DNA of 8,871 nt, taken from Sphingobacteriales bacterium. GTDB taxonomy: Bacteria > Bacteroidota > Bacteroidia > Sphingobacteriales > Sphingobacteriaceae. The stretch is taken from assembly GCA_020058405.1 (NCBI GenBank), contig JAGVEE010000341.1, positions 1 through 8,871 of the forward strand, written 5' to 3'. Positions 1 through 6,551 of this stretch are shown one piece after another. Within the stretch, counting starts at the first letter, position 1. Each line of letters begins with the position of its first letter. The notes under the pieces are model-generated. The model was not told the origin of the DNA. It saw nothing but the letters and a program-made list of their open reading frames with translations, and did no database searches. The translations under genes and the position numbers were made by a program.

Positions 1-170
1 GCCACTTGCGAACCTGATTGTTCAACAATAACCGCTGCAAACGGTATCCCCTCTTTTGTCTTTGCGTCTTGTACTTTACCACGGAATTCCCCTGCACCAC
101 TCTGTGCAAACAAGGAACCACTATAGGCAATAGATAACAAGAGTAAGAATGCGTAGAACTTTCTCATCAT
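1..170 (-). CDS. Secreted protein with N-terminal CarboxypepD_reg-like domain, 5' end only (partial)
   Basis: This is the 5' end of a gene that continues beyond the left edge. Fifty-six codons are visible, and two adjacent ATG codons (168-170 and 165-167) could each be the start. The product opens with Met-Met-Arg-Lys, a hydrophobic stretch (residues 5-16, rich in Leu and Phe) and a likely signal peptidase I site after FA (residues 21-22), leaving an N-terminal Gln; this is a typical Bacteroidota Sec signal peptide. The mature part reads GAGEFRGKVQDAKTKEG and then IPFAAVIVEQSGSQV. That matches the start of the CarboxypepD_reg-like fold (G-x-V-x-D, then a P-x-x-x-A-x-V strand), which often precedes TonB-dependent receptors, OmpA-like proteins or surface proteins in this phylum. 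The type of protein cannot be decided from 56 residues. The 145 bases upstream (171-315) hold no gene; the best -7-like match there is TTTATTTG on the minus strand at 237-244 (7 of 8), which is weak. Confidence 0.8.
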   Translation of the reverse strand, partial: MMRKFYAFLLLLSIAYSGSLFAQSGAGEFRGKVQDAKTKEGIPFAAVIVEQSGSQV

Positions 171-315
171 AAATATTGATCTAAGGGTTTTTAAATTTTA
201 TTAATCATAAAGATAATTGTTAAAAAACGTTAATTCCAAATAAAAGTAAGATAAATGTTACACTTTCATTAAATATTCGTGATACGTTTTCTATATAATT
301 TTCGTTTTCAGCAAC

Positions 316-1251
316 TTATGCGTTTAATGTGCCTGTAAGCAATTTTTGAACTAAGACCTCCGAAATCTTTTCATACGATTCATAGGTCCATCCGGCTATA
401 TGACTGCTCAAAATCACATTATTTGCTCTAACTAACTCTTTATACCACTCATTATCATCTGTTTCTAAAGAATTAATCCTTTCGTCTTCGAGAACATCTA
501 AGCAGGCCCCCAATACTTTGCCAACTTTTAATGCTTCTACTAAATCTGACGTTTTGATGACTTTCCCCCTCGACGTGTTAATTAAAATAGGCTTTTTTGA
601 TAGTGTATCAAAAAAGTGACGATTAATCATGTGACTTGTTTCTGACGAAAGCGGAATGTGTAAACTTATGATGTCCGACTCTTCTTTTATGGTATTTATA
701 GACACTTCTTTAACATAGGCGTCTGAAAAATTAGACAAATACTTGTCGTAGGCTATTACTTTCATCTCAAAACCCGAGAGTTTTTTAGCTAAACTTTTCC
801 CAGTATTTCCATACCCAATAATTCCAATTGTTTTTCCTTTTAATTCGAAACCCCTATTCTCTTCTCTCAACCAAATTTTATCTCTTATTTCTCTATCAGA
901 TTTGTTTATATTTCTAACTAAATTTAATAATAATCCTATTGTATGTTCTGCAACTGCATCTCTATTTCCCTCTGGTGCATTTATTAGTTTGATGTTTTTT
1001 GATCTTGCATATTCTTCGTCGATATTATCCATTCCAGCTCCTGCTCTAGCAATTATGAAATCTTTAGGCATTACATCAATAATTTCTTTATCAATATAAA
1101 ATTTAGAACGTACCAAGAGCACATCATACAAAGGGATTTCGGCAATTAACTCTTTTTTAGTTAAGGTTAATTTATCTGTTACAACATGCCCTGCAGCTTC
1201 CATTTTTTCATGGAAGATTTTATGCACATCGTCTACCGCTAAAATTTTCAT
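316..1251 (-). CDS. D-2-hydroxyacid dehydrogenase, 3-phosphoglycerate dehydrogenase-like (SerA-type without ACT domain)
   Basis: This is a 311-residue NAD-dependent D-isomer 2-hydroxyacid dehydrogenase. The N-terminal substrate-domain half includes RAGAGMDNID (69-78) and NAPEGNRDAVAEHT (91-104). The Rossmann domain follows, with GYGNTG at 146-151 and Asp169 at the end of the second strand, which suggests NAD rather than NADP. The expected catalytic triad is present: Arg228 in INTSRG, Glu257 in DVLEDE and His284 in SSHIAGWT. The Glu-to-His spacing is a few residues longer than in E. coli SerA. It lacks a C-terminal ACT regulatory domain, as do the short phosphoglycerate dehydrogenases. The likely reaction is oxidation of 3-phosphoglycerate in serine synthesis, but no serC or serB lies nearby, so another 2-hydroxyacid is possible. 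Its ATG overlaps the rsmA stop (ATGA, 1248-1251), which implies co-transcription and translational coupling. The family call is firm; the substrate is an inference. Confidence 0.9.
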   Translation of the reverse strand: MKILAVDDVHKIFHEKMEAAGHVVTDKLTLTKKELIAEIPLYDVLLVRSKFYIDKEIIDVMPKDFIIARAGAGMDNIDEEYARSKNIKLINAPEGNRDAVAEHTIGLLLNLVRNINKSDREIRDKIWLREENRGFELKGKTIGIIGYGNTGKSLAKKLSGFEMKVIAYDKYLSNFSDAYVKEVSINTIKEESDIISLHIPLSSETSHMINRHFFDTLSKKPILINTSRGKVIKTSDLVEALKVGKVLGACLDVLEDERINSLETDDNEWYKELVRANNVILSSHIAGWTYESYEKISEVLVQKLLTGTLNA

Positions 1252-2027
1252 TTATTAGAAATTAATTTAGTTAATTCTACAAAATCATCCACACTCAAAC
1301 GTTCTGCTCTTAAATCAAAAACAGGCTCGTTCATTATCTCTGGTCTTAACATCGGGCGTAGTGCATTTCTCAATGTTTTTCTACGTTGATTAAATCCCAT
1401 TTTTACAATGCTCTTAAATACTTTTTCGTCTACTCCCTTAAACACATCGTCGGTTCGCCTCACTGCCTTTATTACTCCCGATTTAACTTTTGGCGGTGGA
1501 TTAAATACGCCCGGTGCAACCGTAAACATGTAATCAACTTTATAATAGGCTTGTATTAGCACGCTTAAAATTCCATATTCTTTGGAACCTGGGTCCGATG
1601 CAATGCGTTCTGCCACTTCTTTCTGAAACATGCCCACAATTTCACTTACTACTTCTACATAATCTATTGCATGAAATAATATTTGCGAAGAAATATTATA
1701 AGGAAAATTTCCAATGATACTAATTTGTTGACCATCCTCAAACAATGTGTTTAATGGGAGTTTCAAGAAATCTCCAGAAATTATTTTACCTGCAAGATTC
1801 GGGTATTTTTTTTCTAAAAATGCAACCGATTCTTTATCGATGTCAACCACTTTTAAATTTATCCCTTCATCTAAAATTAAAAAATCTGTTAAAATTCCCA
1901 TCCCTGGTCCTACTTCAATTACATTTTTTAACTGATCACTGGGAGCAAGTCCTGCGACTATCTTTTCAGCAATGTTTTTATCGGTTAGGAAATGTTGCCC
2001 TAAATGTTTCTTTGCGCGTACTTGCAT
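1248..2027 (-). CDS. rsmA: 16S rRNA (adenine(1518)-N6/adenine(1519)-N6)-dimethyltransferase RsmA/KsgA
   Basis: RsmA dimethylates two adjacent adenines in the 3' terminal hairpin of 16S rRNA, using S-adenosylmethionine, late in 30S assembly in the cytoplasm. From the ATG at 2025-2027 the protein has 259 residues. It shows the family hallmarks in order: RAKKHLGQHFL at the N-terminus, the SAM-binding motif I EVGPGMGILT, the acidic VVDID at the end of the second strand, the catalytic motif GNFPYNISS (NxPY type), FQKEVAERI, and the C-terminal NPPPKVKSGV and FNQRRKTLRNAL. The open frame extends eight codons further to a TTG at 2049-2051. I prefer the ATG because the family's conserved KKHLGQHFL block normally begins only a few residues after the start, and because a -7-like motif (TAAAATTG, 2049-2056) would overlap that TTG. 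The gene is transcribed divergently from pdxA, and its stop codon overlaps the start of the dehydrogenase gene downstream. Confidence 0.96.
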   Translation of the reverse strand: MQVRAKKHLGQHFLTDKNIAEKIVAGLAPSDQLKNVIEVGPGMGILTDFLILDEGINLKVVDIDKESVAFLEKKYPNLAGKIISGDFLKLPLNTLFEDGQQISIIGNFPYNISSQILFHAIDYVEVVSEIVGMFQKEVAERIASDPGSKEYGILSVLIQAYYKVDYMFTVAPGVFNPPPKVKSGVIKAVRRTDDVFKGVDEKVFKSIVKMGFNQRRKTLRNALRPMLRPEIMNEPVFDLRAERLSVDDFVELTKLISNK

Positions 2028-2093
2028 TCTATCTTTAAATATTACTGACAATTTTAGTTAATTTGCGACGATATTGGAAAATAGAATTACAAC
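2028..2093. promoter_or_regulatory. Divergent rsmA / pdxA promoter region
   Basis: These 66 bases separate the rsmA ATG (minus) from the pdxA ATG (plus) and must contain promoters for both directions unless transcription enters from elsewhere. Against the Bacteroidota -7 consensus TAnnTTTG there are two 7-of-8 matches lying nearly back to back. TAAAATTG on the minus strand (2049-2056) is 21 bases before the rsmA start, and TTAATTTG on the plus strand (2058-2065) is 28 bases before the pdxA start. Neither has a clear -33 TTTG element at the usual distance. In DNA this AT-rich such matches also arise by chance, so the exact sites are tentative. Confidence 0.4.
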
Positions 2094-3158
2094 ATGTCGG
2101 ATCAAGATAAAATAAAAATCGGTATAAGTTTAGGTGATATTAACGGGATAAGCACAGAGGTGCTCCTCAAAGCAGTAGTGGATACTCGCCTCTCAGAGCT
2201 TTGCACTCTTATTGTTTATGGATCTTCGAGGGTTACTTCCTTCCACAGAAAAATGTTAGGGATTGCAGATTTTAGCTTTAATATTATCAATGAAGCTCAT
2301 CAAGCCAACGAAAAAAGAGCCAATTTAATTAATTGTTGGCAAGAGGATGTGAAGGTAGATGTGGGTGTTTCAACAGAAATAGCGGGTAAATATTCATACC
2401 TAGCACTCGAAAAAGCAGCGAAAGACTTAAAAGAAGGTAAAATTGATGCATTGGTAACGTTGCCTATCAATAAACATAATGTAAAACAAGCAGGTTTCGA
2501 ATTCCCTGGCCATACAGAATACTTACAATCATTAACAGAAGCCAAAGAATCGATGATGTTAATGGTGAACGATTACCTAAAAATTGGTTTCGTAACCGGT
2601 CATTTAGCCTTAAAAGATGTTGCGCATGCCATTACACAAGAAAAAATTATACACAAGCTTGAAGTACTAAACACTTCGTTAAAGCAAGATTTTGGAATCA
2701 GAAAACCTAAAATTGCTGTTCTTGGGCTAAATCCACATGCAGGCGACTCTGGTGCTATTGGGCATGAAGAGGAGAAAACAATTATTCCTGCGCTAGAAAA
2801 AGCAAACCATAAAGGAATTATCACTTTCGGGCCTTATTCGGCCGATGGGTTCTTTGGCAACCATCAATATAAACAATTTGATGCGGTACTAGCCATGTAC
2901 CACGACCAAGGTTTAATTCCTTTTAAAAGCCTCTCATACGACCAAGGAGTGAACTTTACAGCAGGATTGCCTTTTGTAAGAACTTCGCCCGCTCATGGAA
3001 CGGGTTATGACATTGCTGGAAAGAACATTGCGAACGAATCGTCGTTCAGAGAAGCTATTTATAAAGCAATAGATATTATACGTAAAAGGGCTGAATTTGA
3101 GGATTTGAACTCCAACCCTTTGAAAATCCATAAGTTGTCGAGAGATCGAGGAGAATAG
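2094..3158 (+). CDS. pdxA: 4-hydroxythreonine-4-phosphate dehydrogenase PdxA
   Basis: PdxA oxidises 4-phosphohydroxy-L-threonine with NAD; the product decarboxylates to 3-amino-2-oxopropyl phosphate, which PdxJ condenses with deoxyxylulose 5-phosphate to make pyridoxine 5'-phosphate. The protein has 354 residues, slightly longer than E. coli PdxA (about 330). The three metal-binding histidines are visible with family spacing: His170 in FVTGH, His215 in GLNPHAGDSG and His270 in AMYHDQG (steps of 45 and 55, as in the E. coli enzyme). The substrate-binding FPGHTEYL (137-144) and the C-terminal GLPFVRTSPAHGTGYDIAGK (291-310) are intact. The N-terminal IGISLGDINGIS is the usual opening strand and loop. 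It is divergent from rsmA, and in E. coli pdxA and ksgA are also neighbours, though in one direction. Only 66 bases separate it from the DUF177 gene, so read-through into the next cluster is possible even though that cluster has its own promoter match. I see no sign of damage. Confidence 0.97.
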   Translation: MSDQDKIKIGISLGDINGISTEVLLKAVVDTRLSELCTLIVYGSSRVTSFHRKMLGIADFSFNIINEAHQANEKRANLINCWQEDVKVDVGVSTEIAGKYSYLALEKAAKDLKEGKIDALVTLPINKHNVKQAGFEFPGHTEYLQSLTEAKESMMLMVNDYLKIGFVTGHLALKDVAHAITQEKIIHKLEVLNTSLKQDFGIRKPKIAVLGLNPHAGDSGAIGHEEEKTIIPALEKANHKGIITFGPYSADGFFGNHQYKQFDAVLAMYHDQGLIPFKSLSYDQGVNFTAGLPFVRTSPAHGTGYDIAGKNIANESSFREAIYKAIDIIRKRAEFEDLNSNPLKIHKLSRDRGE

Positions 3159-3196
3159 CATTTTAAAAAAAACGTTTCTTTTTAGATTTTTTTTTA

Positions 3197-3204
3197 TACA
3201 TTTG
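3197..3204 (+). promoter_or_regulatory. Bacteroidota-type -7 promoter element upstream of the DUF177-rpmF-plsX cluster
   Basis: TACATTTG is an exact match to the Bacteroidota sigma-ABfr -7 consensus TAnnTTTG, followed by CAGCC. It would place transcription initiation near 3208-3212 and give a leader of about 15 bases before the ATG at 3225. The -33 element is weak: TTTC at 3175-3178, with 18 bases to the -7 element, is the best candidate. A run of nine T (3187-3195) lies just upstream. This is the most convincing promoter match in the window and probably drives the ribosomal and lipid cluster. Confidence 0.6.
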
Positions 3205-3224
3205 CAGCCTCTTAAAATTTAGAA

Positions 3225-3779
3225 ATGAACAGGCTGAAATTGTTTTCAATCCCGTTTACCAGTCTAAAAAACGGTAAACACACATTCGATTTTAAGATAG
3301 AAGATTCGTTCTTTAATGATTTTGAATACTCTCCTATCAAAAAAGCTGATATTTCAGTTGATTTGGAGTTCAATAAACAAGAAACAATGTTTGTATTGGA
3401 TTTTGTGATGAAAGGGGAAGTAGAATTAACTTGTGATCGTTGTAATGAAGAATTTAGAAGTCCATTCCATTCGAATGATAGATTGATTTTTAAATTTGGC
3501 GAAGAAAATGAAGAGCAAACAGAGGAGATAGTAATTCTATCGAGAGCTGAGCACGAAATAAACCTTGCAAGTCATTTATACGAATTTATAGTGGTAGGGA
3601 TTCCATTAATCCATGTACATCCAGAGTTAGAGGATGGAACATCGGGATGTAACCCAGAAACACTTGCCATACTTAAGAAATTAAGTTTACAAGAAGAAGA
3701 CATAGAAGAAACGGAAGAGAAACCGGAAACAATAATAGATCCAAGGTGGGAAGCCTTGAAAAAGTTAAGAGATAATTAA
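3225..3779 (+). CDS. DUF177 (YceD) family protein upstream of L32
   Basis: The protein has 184 residues, cytosolic, with no signal or membrane segment. It fits the DUF177/YceD family, whose members are encoded next to rpmF in most bacteria and are linked to 23S rRNA accumulation or large-subunit assembly; the molecular role is not firmly defined. Visible hallmarks are a beta-rich N-terminal half, the CxxC pair Cys70-Cys73 in LTCDRCNEEF, a further Cys142 in SGCNPET, the conserved PLIHVHPE around residues 127-134, a Glu-rich spacer (about 156-168) and the family's C-terminal signature DPRWEALKKL (172-181). CxxC plus Cys142 may bind a metal, but that is an inference. It starts about 15 bases after the likely transcription start, without a Shine-Dalgarno sequence, and is followed by rpmF after 23 bases. 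The position next to rpmF strongly supports the assignment. Confidence 0.92.
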   Translation: MNRLKLFSIPFTSLKNGKHTFDFKIEDSFFNDFEYSPIKKADISVDLEFNKQETMFVLDFVMKGEVELTCDRCNEEFRSPFHSNDRLIFKFGEENEEQTEEIVILSRAEHEINLASHLYEFIVVGIPLIHVHPELEDGTSGCNPETLAILKKLSLQEEDIEETEEKPETIIDPRWEALKKLRDN

Positions 3780-3802
3780 TAATAGAAATAAATAATTGAG
3801 CC

Positions 3803-3991
3803 ATGCCACATCCTAAAAGAAAGATTTCGAAATCGAGAAGAGACAAGAGAAGAACTCATTATAAAGCCGAAGCTTCTGCGATGGTAGTTTGCCAAACTAC
3901 TGGAACTGTTCACATGCCACACCGTGCATATACCGTAGATGGTAACTTGTACTACAAAGGCAAGATGATCGTAGAAAAAACAGTTAACTAA
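3803..3991 (+). CDS. rpmF: 50S ribosomal protein L32
   Basis: A 62-residue, very basic protein of the large ribosomal subunit. The N-terminus MPHPKRKISKSRRDKRR and the following THYKAEA are typical of L32, with the expected Lys/Arg-rich extension that lies along rRNA, then a small beta domain ending in LYYKGKMIVEK. In the zinc-binding form of L32 a C-x2-C pair sits where this protein has Cys30-Gln-Thr-Thr33, and the second pair is also missing, leaving only Cys30. It is therefore a non-zinc (C-minus) type with one leftover cysteine. It lies 23 bases after the DUF177 gene and 13 bases before plsX, so all three are probably on one transcript. No ribosome binding site of the AGGAGG type precedes the ATG, as is usual in this phylum. 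Confidence 0.97.
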   Translation: MPHPKRKISKSRRDKRRTHYKAEASAMVVCQTTGTVHMPHRAYTVDGNLYYKGKMIVEKTVN

Positions 3992-4004
3992 AAAAACAAC
4001 TCAC

Positions 4005-4943
4005 ATGAGAATCGGTATTGATATCATGGGTGGCGATTTTGCTCCCAAGGCTACGGTCTTAGGAGCAATTTTAGCTTATAAAGAACTCCCTTCTGATTGC
4101 CGCATAGTATTAATTGGCGACGAGCAACAGGCGAAAACTATTTTGCAAGAACAAGCTGTTTCTGCAGAGCATTTCGACTTTGTACATACAGAAGAAGTAA
4201 TTGAAATGGGTGAACACCCTGCAAAAGCACTTACCCAGAAACAAAAATCGAGTATAGCAGTTGGATTTTATCTTTTAAAAGAAGGTAAAATTGATGCATT
4301 TGCCAGCGCCGGTAATTCGGGTGCAATGCTTGTAGGCTCTATGTTTAGCGTAAAAGCTATACCAGGCATGAGTCGTCCTGCAATTTGTACTTATATTCCT
4401 AAAGAACACGGTGGTTTTGGTGTGATGTTAGACGTAGGCGCCAATGCTGATTGTAAACCAGAAATGTTATTACAATTTGGTGTATTGGGTTCTATGTTTA
4501 TGGAAACCGTTTTCAATGCAAAAAACCCTAAGGTTGGTTTATTAAATATTGGAGAAGAAGAAGAGAAAGGGAATTTATTAACCCAAGCTACGTATCCACT
4601 TTTCAAATCATCAGAAGAAATTAATTTTATTGGAAATATTGAAGGAAGAGATTTGTTCAATGATAAAGCAGATGTAATTGTTTGTGATGGTTTTACAGGA
4701 AATGTGGTATTAAAATTAGCAGAAAGTTTTCATGATTTAACCATAGGAAATGGATTGAAAAGTGAGTTTTTTGATCGATTTAACTACGAAAATTATGGAG
4801 GCAGCCCCGTTTTAGGCGTAAATGCCCCAGTAGTAGTAGGCCATGGAATATCAAGCGAAATTGCCATTAAAAACATGATAAAATTATGTAGAGAAATGGT
4901 TCAATCGCAATTAACAGAAAAAATTAAGGCTCGTTTTAACTAA
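4005..4943 (+). CDS. plsX: Phosphate acyltransferase PlsX
   Basis: PlsX converts acyl-ACP and phosphate to acyl-phosphate, the acyl donor that PlsY uses to make lysophosphatidic acid at the membrane. The product has 312 residues, shorter than the E. coli enzyme (about 350), with the reduction mostly in the region between DGFTGNV and the C-terminal helix. The conserved blocks are all present: DIMGGDFAP (6-14), MGEHPAKALTQKQKSS (68-83), SAGNSGAML (101-109), LDVGANADCKP (142-152), LNIGEEEEKGN (180-190), FIGNIEGRD (208-216), DGFTGNVVLKLAES (228-241) and VNAPVVVGHG (272-281). The gene sits 13 bases after rpmF and 61 bases before fabH, the classical rpmF-plsX-fabH order. A terminator-like hairpin lies in the gap to fabH, so plsX may mark the end of part of the transcripts. 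Confidence 0.97.
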   Translation: MRIGIDIMGGDFAPKATVLGAILAYKELPSDCRIVLIGDEQQAKTILQEQAVSAEHFDFVHTEEVIEMGEHPAKALTQKQKSSIAVGFYLLKEGKIDAFASAGNSGAMLVGSMFSVKAIPGMSRPAICTYIPKEHGGFGVMLDVGANADCKPEMLLQFGVLGSMFMETVFNAKNPKVGLLNIGEEEEKGNLLTQATYPLFKSSEEINFIGNIEGRDLFNDKADVIVCDGFTGNVVLKLAESFHDLTIGNGLKSEFFDRFNYENYGGSPVLGVNAPVVVGHGISSEIAIKNMIKLCREMVQSQLTEKIKARFN

Positions 4944-4967
4944 ATATAAAATAAAAATCTATATTTA

Positions 4968-4999
4968 ATCCTGCAATAATACTGCGGGATATTTTTTTT
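4968..4999 (+). terminator. Rho-independent terminator-like hairpin between plsX and fabH
   Basis: ATCCTGCA (4968-4975) pairs with TGCGGGAT (4983-4990) over 8 base pairs with one G-U wobble and a 7-base loop. One A and then eight T (4992-4999) follow directly. This is the standard layout of an intrinsic terminator for plus-strand transcripts leaving plsX. It ends only five bases before the fabH ATG, so it is either a partial terminator or attenuator inside the cluster, or fabH relies on some transcript starting in the gap. Confidence 0.6.
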
Positions 5000-5004
5000 A
5001 TACA

Positions 5005-6009
5005 ATGAGCAACACGAAACTACATGCAGCAATAACTGCTGTTAACGGATACGTTCCTGAGTATATACTCACCAATGCCGAATTGGAAAAAATGGTGGAT
5101 ACCACCGATGAATGGATCCAATCTAGAACCGGAATTCGAGAAAGAAGAATTCTGAAAGGTGAAGGCAAAGGTACCTCTGATATGGGTGCTGAAGCAGTAA
5201 AAGGCTTGCTCGCAAAACGCAGCATAGATGCAAAAGAAATAGACCTTTTAATTTGCGCAACCACCACTCCTGATTACCAATTCCCTGCAACTGCAAATGT
5301 TATAACCGATAAAGTTGGCGCAAGCAATGCCTATAGTTTTGACATAAACGCTGCATGCTCTGGATTTATATACGCATTAAACACTGCAGCAAAATTTATT
5401 GAGTCTGGTACTTATAAAAAAATTGTGGTAGTAGGCGGCGATAAAATGTCGTCGATTATTAATTACGAAGACCGTACCACATGTATTATTTTTGGTGATG
5501 GTGCAGGTGCAGTTTTATTGGAACCAAATAATGAAGGAATGGGTATACAAGATGCCATTTTGAAAAGTGATGGTTCTGGTAGAATACATTTACACCAAAA
5601 AGCTGGAGGCTCTGTTAACCCAGCGAGCCATGAAACCATTGATGCTAAACAACATTACGTATATCAAGAAGGTCAATCTGTTTTTAAATTTGCGGTAACT
5701 AATATGGCAGATGTATCTGCACAAATTATGGATCGTAATAATTTAACTGCCGATGACATTGCTTGGTTAGTACCACATCAAGCAAATAAACGCATTATTG
5801 ATGCTACTGCAAATAGAATGGGTGTAGGGCCAGAAAAAGTAATGTTAAATATTCATCGCTACGGCAATACAACTAATGGAACAATTCCCTTATGTTTGTG
5901 GGAATGGGAGAATAAACTAAACAAAGGAGATAATATTATTTTAGCAGCTTTTGGTGGAGGTTTTACCTGGGGTTCTATTTATATAAAATGGGCCTATGAT
6001 AGTGAATAG
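5005..6009 (+). CDS. fabH: 3-oxoacyl-ACP synthase III (beta-ketoacyl-ACP synthase III) FabH
   Basis: FabH condenses a short acyl-CoA primer with malonyl-ACP, the first condensation of type II fatty acid synthesis. Members from this phylum often accept branched primers, but specificity cannot be read here. The protein has 334 residues. The catalytic triad is complete: Cys118 in DINAACSGFIYAL, His258 in WLVPHQANKRI and Asn288 in RYGNTTNGTIPL. Other family blocks are TTDEWIQSRTGIRERR (33-48), CATTTPDYQFPATA (84-97), FGDGAGAVLLEP (163-174) and the C-terminal LAAFGGGFTWGS (313-324). The ATG at 5005 is the natural start because the usual opening strand (AAITAVNGYVPE) follows at once. It stands between plsX and accB. 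The stop codon TAG (6007-6009) is also the first three bases of an octamer tandem repeat. Confidence 0.97.
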   Translation: MSNTKLHAAITAVNGYVPEYILTNAELEKMVDTTDEWIQSRTGIRERRILKGEGKGTSDMGAEAVKGLLAKRSIDAKEIDLLICATTTPDYQFPATANVITDKVGASNAYSFDINAACSGFIYALNTAAKFIESGTYKKIVVVGGDKMSSIINYEDRTTCIIFGDGAGAVLLEPNNEGMGIQDAILKSDGSGRIHLHQKAGGSVNPASHETIDAKQHYVYQEGQSVFKFAVTNMADVSAQIMDRNNLTADDIAWLVPHQANKRIIDATANRMGVGPEKVMLNIHRYGNTTNGTIPLCLWEWENKLNKGDNIILAAFGGGFTWGSIYIKWAYDSE

Positions 6010-6040
6010 TATGCTAGTGTGATAGTGTGCTAGTATGCTA
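6007..6040 (+). repeat. Octamer tandem repeat, four units plus two bases, overlapping the fabH stop codon
   Basis: Four consecutive 8-base units fit the consensus TAGTRTGM: TAGTATGC (6007-6014), TAGTGTGA (6015-6022), TAGTGTGC (6023-6030) and TAGTATGC (6031-6038), then TA. The outer units form an exact 10-base direct repeat (TAGTATGCTA at 6007-6016 and 6031-6040). The first TAG is the fabH stop codon, so the repeat starts exactly at the end of the gene. It fills about half of the fabH-accB gap and is not explained by any gene. Confidence 0.85.
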
Positions 6041-6077
6041 AATTAGAGAAGAAATAAATTAATGATATAAAATAAAA

Positions 6078-6551
6078 ATGGATATGGATATTAAAGAAAT
6101 ACAAGAACTGATAAAGTTCGTCGCTAAGTCGGGCGTAAGTGAAGTTTCTATCGACCGTAAAGATTTTAAAATTACTATTAAAGCAACAGGTTCTGCTCCG
6201 ATGGTTGTAAATGCAACTGTACCGGCGGCGGCACCAGTTCAACAATTAGCAGCTGCGCCTGCACCAGTAGCAGCAGCCCCTGCAGCAGCTCCAGCAGCTG
6301 AAGCATCAAACCTAATTACTGTAAAATCACCAATGATTGGTACATTCTACCGTTCATCATCTCCAGATAAACCTTCGTTTGTAAATGTAGGCGATGAAAT
6401 TGGAACAGGTAAAGTGGTTTGCATCATAGAAGCGATGAAATTGTTCAATGAAATCGAATCAGAAGTATCAGGAAAAATTGTGAAGATATTAGTAGATAAT
6501 GCTTCACCAGTAGAATACGATCAACCATTATTCTTGGTAGAACCAATGTAA
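6078..6551 (+). CDS. accB: Biotin carboxyl carrier protein of acetyl-CoA carboxylase (AccB)
   Basis: A 157-residue carrier subunit, the same length as the E. coli protein. Biotin on its lysine is carboxylated by AccC and then passes CO2 to acetyl-CoA on the carboxyltransferase, giving malonyl-CoA. The N-terminal segment (IKEIQELIKFVAKSGVSEV) is the usual AccB helix and strand. A low-complexity Ala/Pro/Val linker runs from about residue 50 to 76. The biotinyl domain (about 79-157) carries the EAMKLFNE motif, with Lys121 as the expected biotinylation site, and ends in DQPLFLVEP. ATG codons at 6078 and 6084 could both start the protein; the first gives the standard length. In several other bacteria efp lies directly before accB; it is absent here, where the octamer repeat precedes the gene. 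The 26-base stretch 6552-6577 and beyond forms an inverted repeat with the 3' end of the gene. Confidence 0.97.
   Translation: MDMDIKEIQELIKFVAKSGVSEVSIDRKDFKITIKATGSAPMVVNATVPAAAPVQQLAAAPAPVAAAPAAAPAAEASNLITVKSPMIGTFYRSSSPDKPSFVNVGDEIGTGKVVCIIEAMKLFNEIESEVSGKIVKILVDNASPVEYDQPLFLVEPM

Noticed and set aside
171..315. Possible small RNA, terminator or small gene in the gap between the dehydrogenase and the secreted protein
   Set aside because: I found no stable hairpin, no open frame and no exact -7 promoter match. A CGTTTTC direct repeat (285-291 and 303-309) is too short to mean much in DNA of this composition.
902..1099. Open frame on the plus strand, antisense to the dehydrogenase gene
   Set aside because: It lies wholly inside a well-conserved gene on the other strand, has no family resemblance, and the conserved RAGAGMDNID and NAPEGNRDAVAEHT blocks account for the sequence.
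1745..2038. Open frames on the plus strand, antisense to rsmA
   Set aside because: They run across the conserved SAM-binding half of rsmA, have Leu/Phe-rich composition expected of antisense reading of AT-rich DNA, and show no motif.
3159..3196. A run then T run after pdxA as a possible terminator
   Set aside because: The stretch has eight A followed by T-rich sequence and a nine-T run, but the only stem it can form is A-T pairs around ACGT; it is too weak to call as a terminator, and the T run may simply belong to the promoter region.
6225..6305. Ala/Pro-rich low-complexity stretch in accB as a possible repeat insertion
   Set aside because: An Ala/Pro linker between the N-terminal part and the biotinyl domain is normal for AccB, and the reading frame and total length fit the family.
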